From NCBI GenBank assembly GCA_003342895.1, contig PTFA01000012.1, positions 7,860,252 through 7,924,251 of the forward strand: a stretch of 64,000 nt of DNA, written 5' to 3'. Both the position numbers and the translations under genes were made by a program. Position 1 is the first letter of the stretch. Every line of letters starts with the position of its first letter. The notes under the pieces were generated by a model that had not been told where the DNA came from, made no database searches, and saw only the letters and a program-made list of their open reading frames with translations. Below, piece by piece: positions 27,459 to 39,752 of the stretch. The DNA comes from Casuarius casuarius (Eukaryota > Chordata > Aves > Casuariiformes > Casuariidae).

Positions 27459-27479
27459 AATCTTTCTTTAGGTTTTCTG

Positions 27480-27690
27480 TTGAGACGAGTGTCAAAGTCA
27501 GGCTCCTGGCCTGGTCTGACAAATCACAGCCATTGCCATGCTCCCAGGCCTGGCAGAGGCTGTGGCAGCGTCTCCTCGTTTTGCAGGCTCAGTGCTGTTG
27601 GCGGGGTGGCCAGGCTGAGCTGAGACGGCTGAGAAGTTGTTTGCAGCTCTGGGCAATGGGACTTCAAGTCTATAAAATTCCACCTGATTT
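27480..27690. other. GC-rich patch adjacent to the CR1 fragment
   Basis: Markedly more G and C than neighbours, with CCAGGCCTGG and GGCCAGGCTGAGCTGAG words. A 61-codon minus frame (27683-27498) is rich in Ala, Pro and Arg and looks compositional. No family was recognised; it may be more of an old repeat or a small regulatory islet. Confidence 0.3.
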
Positions 27691-28748
27691 AGGTATGCAA
27701 GGCTTTTATTGACTTTAGTCCTGAATTTATGCTAAGAAGACATCATAGTGAGGCACAGATAAGAAAAAAAGAGGTGAGCAATTTTATATTCATATATTCA
27801 ACACTGCTTAAAGTAATGCTCTTTTCTAGTTCAGTGTGAGAGCAGAGCTTGGGACATGACTTGAGGTAGGCCACAGGAATTTCTAAAACAAAAAATCCTG
27901 TCCCTATACAGTTGGAATATTAACTAATAATATCATTAGTATTGATTAATGTCAGTTAAAAGTGATAATTTATCTATCGTTCATAATTACTAATAATATA
28001 CAAATAATTCATCCACAGAATAGTAATGTGTTCCAGGGTATGTGAGTTCTGTTAGAAAACAATGAAAAATTTTAATATGAAGTTGACCTTCACCTGACTA
28101 CATAAGAATTTTGGTTGCAAACTGAATTTATGGGCATAAGTATTATGCTGAGTAACATTCTACATATGTATTTTTGAAGCTCTTAGTACTTACACAGAAA
28201 ATCACTTTGGCGTGATTTATATAATCTAGTTGAGGCAACAATAATTAAGATTTTTAAAGAAATGTCCTTTCTCAGTTTCTAACTTTAGCGATTATAATTT
28301 TAATCTGTATGGCTGTAATTCTGGTGTGAGCTAACAAGCACGATACTTTGCAATGAACAGAAATCATTATGCACTGCATAAATTCAGTTTTAGCATTTTC
28401 TTGAAGAGTGCAAGAATGCATCCTTGAACAGCATGAAGGAAATTATTGCTTTCTGCCTTGTTATCTAAGACTCCATACACACAGTGCACAATGGAGTAAC
28501 TCAGTATTGCTCAGAGGATAATCAGTTATCTGTGCCTGCTTGTAACCACCAAGAACAGGCTAGACACAACAAAGTTAAATCTTCTGCATTCGATGAAAAT
28601 GTTGGGCAACACTAATATTAAATACAGTATACTATCAGGGAATATTACATTATTATAAAGGGAATTCTATTGCAGTTGGAGTGTTTTTATAGTTATACCA
28701 TTGTATTCATTAAGAGGGAATTCACCACACATAATTTAGCTGTCTAAA

Positions 28749-28787
28749 TGTTATAGATATTTGGCAGTGTTATAGATGTTTGGTATG
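28749..28787. repeat. Imperfect tandem duplication, about 19-bp unit x2
   Basis: TGTTATAGATATTTGGCAG is followed at once by a copy with two or three changes. Confidence 0.75.
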
Positions 28788-31734
28788 GTTATCCAAGCCC
28801 ATTCTTTGTAAAAGGAAAGAGGTACCTCTGAAGGGTGATTGATCTCACCTATCTTGCTGGCTATTTTATGAGCTGCTTATTTTATGAGGAAATGAACTGG
28901 AGAAGCCTTATTGTTCATTGACTGCTAAGGAGACGATATGAGATTGCAGGACTGTGGACAGAGATGAGTGTACCAGGGAGCAGAACGGGAGAGCCCGAGG
29001 CAGCAGCGAGACCGTTGTCGCCAGCCTGCTAAGGAGCGGTCACCTCACAGTGGCTGCTTTGCCATTGCTCTGGGTATTGGGTAGCAAACCAAAAGTGTAA
29101 ATATGACTATCGTCGTTCATTTCTGAATGGCAACATGTGAAAAAGGCCAAAGTAAAACATAACCAAGTCAATAGTGAGGGAGTCAACAGTTAGGGCCAGC
29201 ATATGGGGGACAGATGCAGCGAGTACAGAAAAAAGATAGAAACAGCAGAGATTTTTCCTGAAAGGAAGGCCCTATCCCCCTAGACTGGGAAATGTAAGAG
29301 GCACAGCTAAGGGAAGAATTGGAGAGTGGCTGGAAGAAAGAGTTAGTGTTTAGTGAACTAAAGGGAACATGGAAACATGATTAAAAGTCAGAGAGGCAGA
29401 AAGAGTCAGGATTAAAAGCACTGGGCTTGATATCAGTTGGAAAATTATCAACATGATTACTTAAGAAATAGAGCTGAAGTCTCCATTTATACATATATCA
29501 ATATACATACACCTACACATGTACTTATAGCCAGAAAATAGAGCTATAGCTATCTACGAAGTAAATACTACTTTGCCCAAACTGGACTGCAGCCTTTCCT
29601 GCATAGGATGGAGGGTGTTTTCTTGTCTACTCATCTGAAATGTAGAGTAAATGTTCTGTTTTTTCATCTAGTGTCCTCAGTCAATAACTAGCTTCCGTCG
29701 GAAATTAATCCTATATTTTCTGTATTATTCAGCTGTTATTAATGATTGTTTTCCAAACATTATTTATTGTAATGCCCCACTGAACTCTTTGTGGGGGATT
29801 ACTTTAAGAGATCATGTTATTGCTGTCTTAGTGAAAGCACTTTTATGTCCTGTTATTACTGTTATTAATGACATTATTACACATGCATAGATATTTTCCT
29901 TTGCTTCTGATTTTGTGTAGACTGATAGGCTGTATATTAGGAGGCAGACAGACTCATAGGTTAGACTGAAAAAGTTATGATTATTTGCTGGGGCGATAAC
30001 CTCTGAACCCTGATATTTGAAGGTTAGAATAGAACAGTAATGGTGAACTGTCAAGTCCATAAACTCTGAACTAAGAAAGATTTAAAATACAGTTGATAAG
30101 GACTCATTTAAGGCTGTTACAGTCTATCAGTTAGCATGCTACTTTCTGAAATGACCTACTTACTGAATGACATGATAGATGATTGCAGAGGCTCGTATGC
30201 ATTAACTGTATAATTCTAGTTATCCCACTCAAGAAGTAGAGGTTCCCAGTTTAACTGACAGCTCCATGGCAAAAATCCATTATTTTCTCTGTACTTCAGG
30301 TGCACAAAAGGCAAACTCTGTGTAAATAATCGTACTTCACCTGTACTATATAAGTCACATCAATTTAGTTCGGTCATTTTTCATGCTTTTTTCAGAAGTT
30401 GCTCTTCTTAACAGCAATCTGACTAACCCTTGAAAATGCAGTTCTTAAACAATAAATAACAATTTACCATAGATAGCATGTATAGGTGCTTTAAACTGCT
30501 CTTTGTAGTTCTTTCACTAGATGAATCATCAAAGTATTAGCAAAATTGCACCACTGGATTTTCTAGTTAAACTGAGATAGGTTGCATGAATGCTGAAGCA
30601 GCTTGGGAAGGTGGCACAGAGTATGCTGCTCAGAGCACAAAGGAGGTGTCCTTTCATTTCAGAAGTGTTTTTGTCATTAAGGGGTGAGCTATACCTGGAA
30701 GTCATTCACAGAAAGAGACCACAATGCAGTATACACTGCTATGAGAAATTAGGACAGGAAAGAACAGAAATACATTAGAAGTGGCATCTGCTTTAGCAGA
30801 GAATCAGTGACAGGCTGTTTTTTCTGCATAGGATAGGCTGGCCATTGAGAAGATGCTCATTTCAACACCCAGCGATTACAAGGAAAATATGACTCAACTT
30901 AGTATTAATTTTTGCATTTCTCCCCTTGTGATTATTCATTCTGAATTCAAATTATCAGGGAAATTAGAGAAATCTTGAACAAAAGGTACAGGGTTGGAAT
31001 GGCCCTGGTATAGAGAAATACTGGATATGTTGGGTCTATGTGGGTTTCATGTCCTGACTTTTGAGATGACCATTGGTTCAAACTCTTCTGCTCTGATAAA
31101 ATCACAGAGGAGAATTTGGACATCTCCTGAGTATTTTCTGTCCACTCCATTTCCTTTCCATAATCAGAACTGGTGGTTTTAAGTATTTAAGCAAAATGAT
31201 AAGTTTCACTGAGCATATCCCTAATGAGGAGCTGCTTGGAAGTGTCAGGACCTAACCCAGCTGAGGGACAGTGATTTCTGCTGTAGATAAGGAGGTACGA
31301 TCTTACAAGCATTCATTCAGCTTCACTTCTGAGCTTTGCATCTTCCAGAGGAAAGACATTGAAGACTTGTTCGTTTCCTTCTCTTTTTAGTTCATTTCCA
31401 TCAAAAAAGTAATTCTGAGTTTGGAAACATAATGGTGGTTTCCAAAGTGTTGCTAGCATTCTGAGTAGGAAGCTTATACAAGTTAAGCTCATGCATACAT
31501 AGAGAAGAACAAAAAACTTCCTCTATGGAGATTTAGGCAAAAGAGTTCACACAAAGTGCATTCCTTCAATTTTAAGCTAAAAATATCAGTGCTGTTTTCT
31601 GATAAATTAAAAGAGGATTGAGGCATGCAGGAAATCAGTGAGAAAAGGAGCGAGCACAGCCATACCATATGGTCCAAAAGCCCATCTACATCTTCTTCTT
31701 TAAAACAGAATAATGAAACGTGGAAATTCCGGGG

Positions 31735-31784
31735 NNNNNNNNNNNNNNNNNNNNNNNNNNNNNNNNNNNNNNNNNNNNNNNNNN
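31735..31784. other. Assembly gap of 50 N
   Basis: Exactly fifty undetermined bases between CCGGGG and GATCAC. The round number indicates a placeholder, so the true gap length is unknown. Any open frame drawn across it is meaningless. Confidence 0.99.
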
Positions 31785-32147
31785 GATCACTGTTTGCTAG
31801 AGAAAAGAACTGAGATTTCTTTGCCTACTTTCTGAATTACTGGGATGTGAATCAACTCCAATTTAAAACCCATCTTACTATATAAGTCTGGCACCATGTT
31901 TGAGTTAATTTAAACCTGAATGTTAGGAAGGTGTATTGGAGTTGGTTCGGTCTTTTGCTAAAAGCATTAGACTCTTTTTGGTTGGTTTGAACTGTGGGCA
32001 GAACATGTTGCTTCTTGCCCCAGTATGCCTCTCAGCCCTTCCTTGAACTCATTCATCTGGCCATGCACAAATCAAACACCATGAAGTAAAATCTACTATT
32101 TATTTCCTAGTTGCCTCCAGTGTAGTTTCAAATGTTGCAAAAAGGGG

Positions 32148-32162
32148 TCTCTCTCTCTCTCT
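32148..32162. repeat. (CT)n microsatellite
   Basis: A short uninterrupted CT array followed by more pyrimidine-rich sequence to about 32195. Confidence 0.85.
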
Positions 32163-32615
32163 GTGTCTATCCTGCTCTCCCTTCCTCTCTCTCCTTATAA
32201 ATTTCTTATACATATAGACTCACGCACACATTTGTTCAGAGATGCAGAGAGGCCACAAGCAAGGTGAGATAGATGTTTGCATATAGGATATGCATATAAA
32301 CCTTTAGGAAAACATCAAATAAAGAGTCAGGTATGAGTTAGCTGAAGGCCAAGGCACCTGTCTGAAAAGACAGTGAGGTAGTTATAGCCACACACCACCA
32401 CTGCTTAGTTGGCTGGGTAACTCGTTACAGTCTCTTGCCATGCAGGTTTCCTCCTTACAGCAGGAGCTACATGTGCATCAGCCACAACCTGCTCCATGCT
32501 AAGTAAATGAAATATTTCTCTTAATCTGAATTGCTGCTTTACTCAGACTCTTGCCCCTGTTTGCAAAGAGTGAAGGGAACTGAAGGTTCTTGCACACAGA
32601 ATAGTCATCAATCAG

Positions 32616-32681
32616 AAAAAAAAAAAAGCTACAAGAACAGAAGCAAAAAACACATGAACCCCCCCCCCCCAAAAAAAAAAA
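32616..32681. repeat. A12, C12 and A11 homopolymer cluster
   Basis: An A12 run at 32616-32627 is followed by C12 at 32659-32670 abutting A11 at 32671-32681. Such abutting homopolymers are prone to slippage and sequencing error, so lengths are unreliable. The minus strand carries the matching G12. Confidence 0.9.
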
Positions 32682-32839
32682 CAACAGCCCATACCCACAC
32701 AAACTTCTAACAGATAAAGCCTTCAGAATCAAATTTAAGTTGGTGTGGACTATAGACATACTAAAAAGCTGTAAACAAAAAGTTTAATAAATAGCAACAT
32801 CCTAAGAGGAACTTATTGGAGTGATGCAGCATTTAATCA

Positions 32840-33215
32840 TCTCTAACATTTTGATTGAAGATCTCAATGAGAGAGTAAACAACATCTTAATGAAAATCAC
32901 AAATGATATTAGATTAGAAGGATCTACTAGTATCCGTTGGAAACCAGATGCTATAGAATGATTAGAAATGTGCAGTAAAAGAGATTTAGCTCATAAAAAT
33001 GCTTTTTAATACTTCTCAAGAAAATAATCTAAAAGTACTTATGGAAAGGGGAAACAATCATTTTGAAAGGCACCTGGAAGTCATTGGAAAGTAGAAGTAG
33101 ATATCCGCCTGCAAAAGGTTATGCCAGCAAGAAAGGTCATTGAAGCTTTGGGCCGCTTAAACAAAGGCAGGTCATCACATTATTTTACAGAAAGAAGAAA
33201 TGTTTTTCTCCATTC
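32840..33215 (+). mobile_element. CR1-type LINE, decayed reverse-transcriptase segment
   Basis: Frame +1 from 32845 reads ILIEDLNERVNNILMK followed by ITNDIRLEGS. This aligns without gaps to the CR1 ORF2 signature in which an INDL motif precedes the polymerase catalytic motif FADDTKLGG. The catalytic FADD has decayed here to ITND, so the copy is dead. About 270 bases further on, a stretch reading RKVIEALGRLNKGRSS resembles the CR1 segment after the thumb region. The spacing is about what the family predicts. Frameshifts and stops lie in between. It is a relic, cut at both ends. Confidence 0.65.
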
Positions 33216-33439
33216 CTTATGTAGTGTCAACTAAAATTTATGTAAGTTGCCTTCATGGACACTGGCTCACTTCCTAAAGGATCCTTTGTCATCTGCGGTG
33301 GGGCTCTTCTCTTTCTGAGTTGGAGTTAATCGTTCCTGGAACACTAGCTCATTTTTATTTACTCCTTTGTTATAGAAAACCAAAAAAAACATCAGAAAGA
33401 AAGAAGAAAAATCTTCCTGGATAGCATTTCATCAAAGAA

Positions 33440-34090
33440 GTCTTCTGTTTTCCCCATGCAGCCAAAACCTTTACCTCAGACCTCATCCTCTCCTATCTTG
33501 ATTACTGAGAATACCTCTTGCTCAGTATTCCCAACAGAAAACTTCCCTTCAATCCATAAGAAAAAAGATGCTCCTTCTCCTGAGCCTGTCACCCTTACAA
33601 GTCCCTTCTGCCACCTTAAATTCGATTTTCTCCTTGTTGCCTCAAAACCTCGTCCCAACTCTGCCTTACTAATCTGCGAACATCTCTTAACACCTGGCCC
33701 ACACTACAGAAGTTCAGGTCAGTATTTTTGGCCGCAGTCACCAGTTCTACAGTTAATCTTAAGCACATAGCACTTCTTTCCTGACCTATCATAAGATTGT
33801 TCTTCTTGTCCAACTTATTCTTTAATTCCCACTTCACCCGTGAAACTGAGAGGGAGTTAATGTGTTAAGAGGTGAAGCTGGGAGTTATTTGGCAGTTTAT
33901 ATTACACTGCTTTAGAACATAAATTGTACAGTAAATGCTCTTTCTCTCTGTGACTTCTTTCATATGTCACTTATCTTTTTAGTTTATAATAACTCTGAAG
34001 CAGTAACTGTGCCATTTGGCTTGTTTAGCTTGTGTCTCACTGTGGATAATGTACGAGAAGAATGAAAAAAAATGTAGTAACAATAATAAA
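33440..34090 (+). mobile_element. Possible L2/L3-like LINE 3' relic
   Basis: Pyrimidine-rich plus-strand sequence from 33440 to about 33840 contains CCTCATCCTCTCCTATCTTG and ATTACTG, similar to the SxLDYCN-coding segment near the C-terminus of L2/L3-type LINEs. It is followed at 33900-34090 by words (AACATAAATTGTACAG, GCAGTAACTGTGCC) and an AATAATAAAATA end that recall the L2 3' tail of reptile genomes. The match is loose and from memory of the family. A 104-codon frame (33456-33770) is incidental. The alternative is simply pyrimidine-rich unique sequence. Confidence 0.3.
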
Positions 34091-34309
34091 ATATGAAAGG
34101 CAAATTGAACGAATGTATTCTGTGAAATTATAAGTATTATAAGAGGTGAAGACTGGATGTCTACACTGAGAGCACTGATTACCGGTATGGATAGCAGTAG
34201 TTACTGCCTGCAGTTGGAGTGGAACCTTTGCTAGTACTTTTAATATCTTGCTCTATAATAAAATGTCAGACTTCAAGGCTATCTCTATAGTGTGTGTGAG
34301 CAGTAACTA

Positions 34310-34650
34310 ATAAAGAAACGTGATGACAGCCCACAACTCCTGGAGGGGTTTAACTGCTGGGAAAGAGAGGAAATATTTACATTAGTTTAGGGTGCATCAC
34401 TCTTGAGTAATGGGATGAGATTAAGAAAGGCAAAACTAAAGTCGAACATCATGTAAAAGCTTCCTGACAGCGAGATCTATTAGGCCATGGAATAACTTCC
34501 CTTAGGATATTTAAAATGAGACTAGACTATACATCTATTGGGGCAATGCCTTGGTAAATATACAGTAGGAAACAATTTTGCCTTGAAAACCTGAAGGACT
34601 ACATGGTCTAATACAATTTTGCTACCTATATTCCGTGAATCTGTGAGCTT
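34310..34650 (+). mobile_element. CR1-type LINE, 3' terminal fragment
   Basis: Order and wording follow CR1: GAAATATTTACATTAGTTTA, a GAGTAATGGGATGAGATTAA block, CTTCCTGACAGCGAGATCTA then TTAGGCCATGGAATAA, a GACTAGAC block and a terminal GACTACATGGTCTAATACAA block. The end reads ATTCCGTGAATCTGTGAG at about 34631-34648, matching the short ATTCTRTGA-type terminal repeats that mark CR1 3' ends. It is 5'-truncated and substituted throughout, so old and inactive. Confidence 0.8.
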
Positions 34651-37225
34651 GAATAAAACTGGAAAAAGAAAATAAACTTTCTTAAGTATCAGGCAGATCA
34701 GCAGTGGAAAAAGCTAATTGCGGTATAACTTTGGTGATTTTATAGCTCATTGCTCTGCATGAAGACTGTCGATTTATACAGGACATGAAATTAAGTAGCT
34801 GAATAGCAACCAGCCCACTCCCCTCCAATCTGGAATCTCTTTATCAGTCACCCAGGCATAAAATGACTCCCTAGACCCAAGTATTTCTTCCTTCCCACCC
34901 CCATATTCCCCATCATCACTTCCACAGTGCAGGATCTGGAATTGAAATAGCTGGTATTTTCTTGATGACTTGTGAAGAAGTAGAGAAAACAGGAACAAAT
35001 GGGAAGGCTTTCTAAGTGCACGAATCTGCAGACATTTTTATAGAGTCACTTTTCTGCTTTTAATTACTTTGAAGCCTGCAAGAATATGACATATGAATGG
35101 GAGAAGTGTGTTCTGACTATATCTTTGGGATGCAAGAAACTGTAGAAATGTAAGTTGTTATCACCTGGCTAGCCAACTTACAGGTCGTGGCTTGACTACT
35201 GGACCCATGGGAATTATTTGCTGTTCTCCAAGTTACAATAAAAACAAAGTAAAAGAGCTCACTCAGAAGAAGAGTAGAAAGTGTACAAATAAATAGAACC
35301 AAGAATAAGAAAATAGTTCTGTCATTTACAGCACTTTAGAGCAGGTTGGTGCTGTCCAGACTTCTTTACATAAGCTAGCCCATGTTAAGAGTTTTCTTGT
35401 CATAATAATTTAAAAAAAGGAAAACCTAAAACAATGCTTAAAATATTATAAATGTACTTGATTACTCATTCATTTCAAGTCTTCTGTTCTTCAATTTTTT
35501 TGATAGAAAACACTGAAAAAGCATGCAGAAGGAGCTCATTCGAACTTGCAACTGCAAATGAAAGTATGTTAAAGTGTCACTTGCTGTATCATATTTTATG
35601 GCTCAGCCTGTTAAGTTGTAAAATTGTAAGGTGCTGCTGAAGTAATACAATCAGATAAAGTGAAAGTAATATTGATGAAAATCCTTTTCATTTTTATTGA
35701 CCCATAAACATTAGAGTGTAAATGCATAAACTGCCTCTCAAAAATTGCAGAGATGTTGGTGTCATAATTCTAAATAGCAAAACGGAAATATGAATCATGC
35801 ATTAGCAGATGAACCTAAAGTTGCTTGACCACATTTTTAGGTTATAAAACCAGATTCCATTAATACTGCCTATATCCTCATCTGTCATTTTCCTCTGTCT
35901 CTGATTCTTTACTGCATTTTAAACAAACATTTATACTGCCCCCCCTTAGGATCTCTCTCCTTTACAGGTACGAGAAAAAGTTCAGCAAAGAGTTAGGAAA
36001 ATTGGTTGATATCTCCTTCCTGTCTCCCCAAAAGAGAAACGTGACCTCTGCATCTCTTCTGTTCCCACAGTCATTTTAGTCCCATATCAGAATTTCTGTC
36101 TGAGAAAGCAATTATATATGTACTTAAGACAAAGCGAGTCAGGAAATTGAGGCCTATTTTCTTGACCTACTTTTTTATGTTTTACAATTTTTTCCATCTT
36201 ACTTTTTCCATAGCCTTTGTTTTTCGGGGATTTACTTTTGTGCCTTTGTTTCCATGGCCTTTCTATTTCATCCTTTGAAGCTGTTGCTGTGCTAGAGTGG
36301 ACTAAAATGTTTTAGTGATGTGAATATGTTCAGAAGTCTCCTTTTGTTGGTCAGTCCCTGCCTACCTTCTTCTGTCCCTCTGAGCCTTTCGCCTTTGGTC
36401 TCGGTGATTACCAACTATGCAATTGTGCAGTTTTAGTTATATTCTTTTCTTTACCTTTGTCCTTGGGCTTTTAAAATATTTTTTTAAACCAGTGTGTAGC
36501 ATAGAATACAAAAAAGGAGGAAGTTTGACAACAAAAGCAAAAAATGAAGATCCTTGGAGTAGAAACAGGATCGCTTTGAAGTTTCAGAGACAGTAGGCAG
36601 CCCCTTGTTTTGGAGTCCATGAGATTTGTTTTTATAGTGCAGGACGAACGAAAATGATTTTTCCTTCCTTCCATCTATTAGATGGTGCCTTTTCTGAGGG
36701 TGTGACTTCGAACCCCTTGAAAATTAAGACAGCCTAGGTTTCCTTTCCCAAAAATGAGCTTTCTAACATTATGCTATAGGTGGAAATACCTGTGGAGTGG
36801 AGCTTTTTAAAAGGCCCTGGGTCAAGGTGACAGCTTCTCTCAGAAGAGGACTCGGAGTTAAAAGCCTGAGGGACTTGATGTACAGCCTTAGTGCAGACAT
36901 CTAAGTCCGGGCAGAGACAGAACAAGATATTCTTCTGGGTGTCCCTGTCCCAGGCGTCAGTGACTGTATACCCTCTTTTGGGGAGCTCCTCCCAGCACCC
37001 GGGCAAACCTACAGACCCTTGCTCCAGTAAATTTTTAAAATGTGTCATACTTAGATGCAAACATTTGGAAGAAACCACTCAAGATGATGATATATTAGGT
37101 ATCGTGTGCCTAGCATTTTCTCAGCAGAAACATTGAATTAATTTTCTGATGTGCTTAGATGTTTATACTGACAGTAAGGCAGTCTAGGAATGCTAATTGC
37201 TCTGTTGGGACCAGCTCCTTACAGA
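34651..37225. other. Non-coding sequence, no gene seen
   Basis: A 114-codon minus frame at 37078-36734 and an 81-codon plus frame at 36891-37136 overlap in a GC-richer patch (36690-37040). Neither is recognisable and no paired splice sites bound them. The rest is ordinary. Confidence 0.5.
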
Positions 37226-37230
37226 GGCTA

Positions 37231-37525
37231 GCAAAACTCAAGTTGGCCACTTAAAGTAGACAGTCTGAGTCTCATGCCAAATTTTAAAACCTAGGCCAAA
37301 AATTATATTTTCATAATGCTACTGCCAATGGGTGAATTTGAAAAAATAGCAGTAGTTTGTTTTGCCATTTATTCAGAACTTGAGGCTAAAATCAAGATTT
37401 TCAGATCAATTAAATCATTGAATGATGCAAGCAGGGAGTCAACATTCCAGCAGTATTCCAGCAATGTTTTTACATTTGTTATCCTGCCCTTTTAAAAATT
37501 GCTTTGCAGTTCAAGTCTTAAAGTC
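37231..37525 (+). repeat. Direct duplication, copy A
   Basis: The left copy of a diverged direct duplication. The best-conserved core, 37378-37494, matches copy B with a constant offset of 442 bases and no gaps; by eye there are about 15 mismatches in about 117 positions. Weaker similarity extends left to about 37231 and right to about 37525. It contains AATGCAAGCAGGGAGTCAAC-type sequence and no open frame. Confidence 0.75.
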
Positions 37526-37691
37526 AGGTGATAGTGTTAAATCTGCAGCAAGGAGTGAAATGCTTTGGGGGTCAAGGCACTAATCGGTTGTCTCAGGTAA
37601 CCTTTCTCCTAAATGCTTAAGCTTAAAGATGACACATTTTCAGAGAATTTACTGAAGCTCGATTTTGTATTTTTCCTGTGGATGTACCCCT

Positions 37692-37965
37692 CAAACTGGG
37701 ACATATGGTCACTAAATGTCTAGTCCTAAGGCATGGAAACCTGAAGGCTTAAAATGATCTTACTACCAATACAAGAGTCTTAGAAAATAAAAATAGCTGT
37801 GCTTCATCATTTGTTCGATACTTGAGGCTATAATCAAGCTTTTCAGATCAATTAAAACACTGAACAATGCAAGCAGGGAGTCAACATTCAAACAGCATTC
37901 CTACAGTGTTTTTGCATTTGTTATTCTGCCCTTTCTAAAATGACTCTGTGTTTCATGATTTAAAG
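37692..37965 (+). repeat. Direct duplication, copy B
   Basis: The right copy. The core is 37820-37936, starting ACTTGAGGCT and ending TCTGCCCTTTC. The roughly 165 bases between the copies show only doubtful similarity to the sequence left of copy A, so the original event may have been a full 442-bp tandem duplication or two insertions of one dispersed repeat. Confidence 0.75.
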
Positions 37966-38250
37966 CCAGACAGACAATTCGCAGTATGGTTTGTGTCTGC
38001 ATACATATATTTGCAAAACTCCTCCTTCGATTTGCCTCTCATAGTCTACTCCTCAAATCTCCCAGGCTTGCTTGCTTGATCAGTCTCCAAAGAATTTGCC
38101 CTCTCTCCCCCTTTATACGTATACTCTACCACACTTATTGATGACGATGGTATACTGATATATATCCTAGAGAGCTGGATTTATATGTTTTGATTACAAT
38201 CTGCATACTAATACATCTACCGAGCACTTCATTTCTTCTCTGTGAAAGAC

Positions 38251-38266
38251 AAATAAATAAATAAAT
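38251..38266. repeat. (AAAT)n microsatellite
   Basis: Four AAAT-type units, with an undetermined base just downstream at 38270. Confidence 0.85.
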
Positions 38267-39557
38267 GCANATAATGTTATTTGGAAAATGAACTGTTGCA
38301 TTTTGGTATTACAGTGCAGACAAAATCTGTTTCTTGTTTGTTTGCTTGCTTAACTTAATCTTACTCAATCACTATTCTTCTCTACTAACCTCTACTTTGA
38401 CTTCACATTTTCTCAGGGTTTGAATAGTTGGAAGCTTTATATTACACCTGTTAAAAGCTTTATTTCCCCCTCATATTGGAGAGGACATTTCTGACAAAGA
38501 AAACTTGGAATTCTGATCATTCCCTCTGTTTCTTTGATGCAGAAGCAGGAAATAAGGATTATTCACAGTTTTTCAAAGACACTATCAAGTGACAGATACA
38601 TTCACATCACAATCTTAACAAAGTTGCATTGTTGATTTAGACCTTTTAAAATGCATTTAGACTACAATCTTAAATGTAAACTGTAGCTCAGGTTTGATTT
38701 AATTCTGTTAGTAATACTGGTTTTATTTAGTTCTCTCATTTCCTGAAAAGAGCTTCCTCATGCCTCTTTTTCTGCAAGCAGCCCTAGCCTATTTTTGCCC
38801 ATGGTTGCTTCTGGCCTTCAGACTATTCTCTTTAAGGATGCACATTAGAATACATTTTTTTGTCTTGTATAACAAAATTATTACATTAAGATATTGTAGT
38901 GCTATATAAAGCTATAGCATGCAAACAACATCATTTTATAGTACTGCATCATCAGTAAGGTAGATTTACAATCAAGATTTCAGCATTTTTTAATCAAAAA
39001 CAAAGTGGAGAATTATCTTGCTTGCTGGATTACAATTCTTTTCCTTCCCTTAATTTGAATTTGTGACAGAAACTAATTTTTTTTTTAGACAATGTCTCTA
39101 AGCATACACTTAGTTATGCTGCACATTGAGAAAGGATGAAACAACAGAATCAAGGTTCCTCATGACCTTCATTCCTTTGTCACTGGCAACTATTCTCCGT
39201 TTCTGTCCTCCTCCCAGAATCAGAAAAGAGCTTAAGAAGGGAGAAAAGACTAGAGTGAGAGGACAGGAGTTACACCTGCCTGGTTCTCAACTGTGCCAAG
39301 TCTGAGAAAATTTAGTTTTCTGAATATTGTATTACTGAATACTGAAGACACAAATATAATGACATCTGATTTTTGAGGCTCAGAATAATGCATTTTGTGC
39401 CTGCAGACAGAAAGTAGACCTTTTTTCTGCCTTTAGAAATTTCTTCCGTGACTGAATATGCTCTATACTTTGGACACGTCTCAGGCAGTATAAAAGAGAA
39501 TTTCAGTAGTATCATGTACCACACAAATTACCTTACACTTTTTCTTTTTAAAGTGGA

Positions 39558-39568
39558 GGGGGGGGGGG
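39558..39568 (+). repeat. G11 homopolymer
   Basis: Eleven consecutive G in AT-rich surroundings; length is probably uncertain in the assembly. Confidence 0.9.
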
Positions 39569-39635
39569 CTACCTTCTAATGAAAAAACTGAGGTAGCAGT
39601 AGCATTTCAGAGCCTGATGGTCCAGATGGCAGCTG

Positions 39636-39752
39636 TGAGGCATACATATATTGTACATATTTTATACATACTGTAAAATGTATATTATTTATACATACAT
39701 GTATAAAATATGTATGTATTCAGTGTGTATTTACACATATGTATAAAATAGG
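39636..39752. repeat. TATACATA-rich low-complexity, partly palindromic tract
   Basis: Repeated TACATA, TATACATAC and GTATAAAATA words on both strands make the tract self-complementary in places, so it can form hairpins. There is no fixed unit length. Confidence 0.7.

Larger units (their letters stand above)
27691..32810. other. Non-coding sequence, no gene seen
   Basis: Apart from the small duplication near 28.75 kb, a few CpGs around 28970-29040, the assembly gap and a CT run near 32.15 kb, nothing was recognised. The purine-rich stretch at 29150-29450 has no defined repeat unit. Confidence 0.5.

Noticed and set aside
31625..31813. Open frame crossing the N gap
   Set aside because: The frame is carried through 50 undetermined bases, so its continuity is artificial.
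36734..37136. 114-codon minus frame as a gene
   Set aside because: No family resemblance and no exon boundaries; it coincides with a GC-richer patch where stops are rarer.
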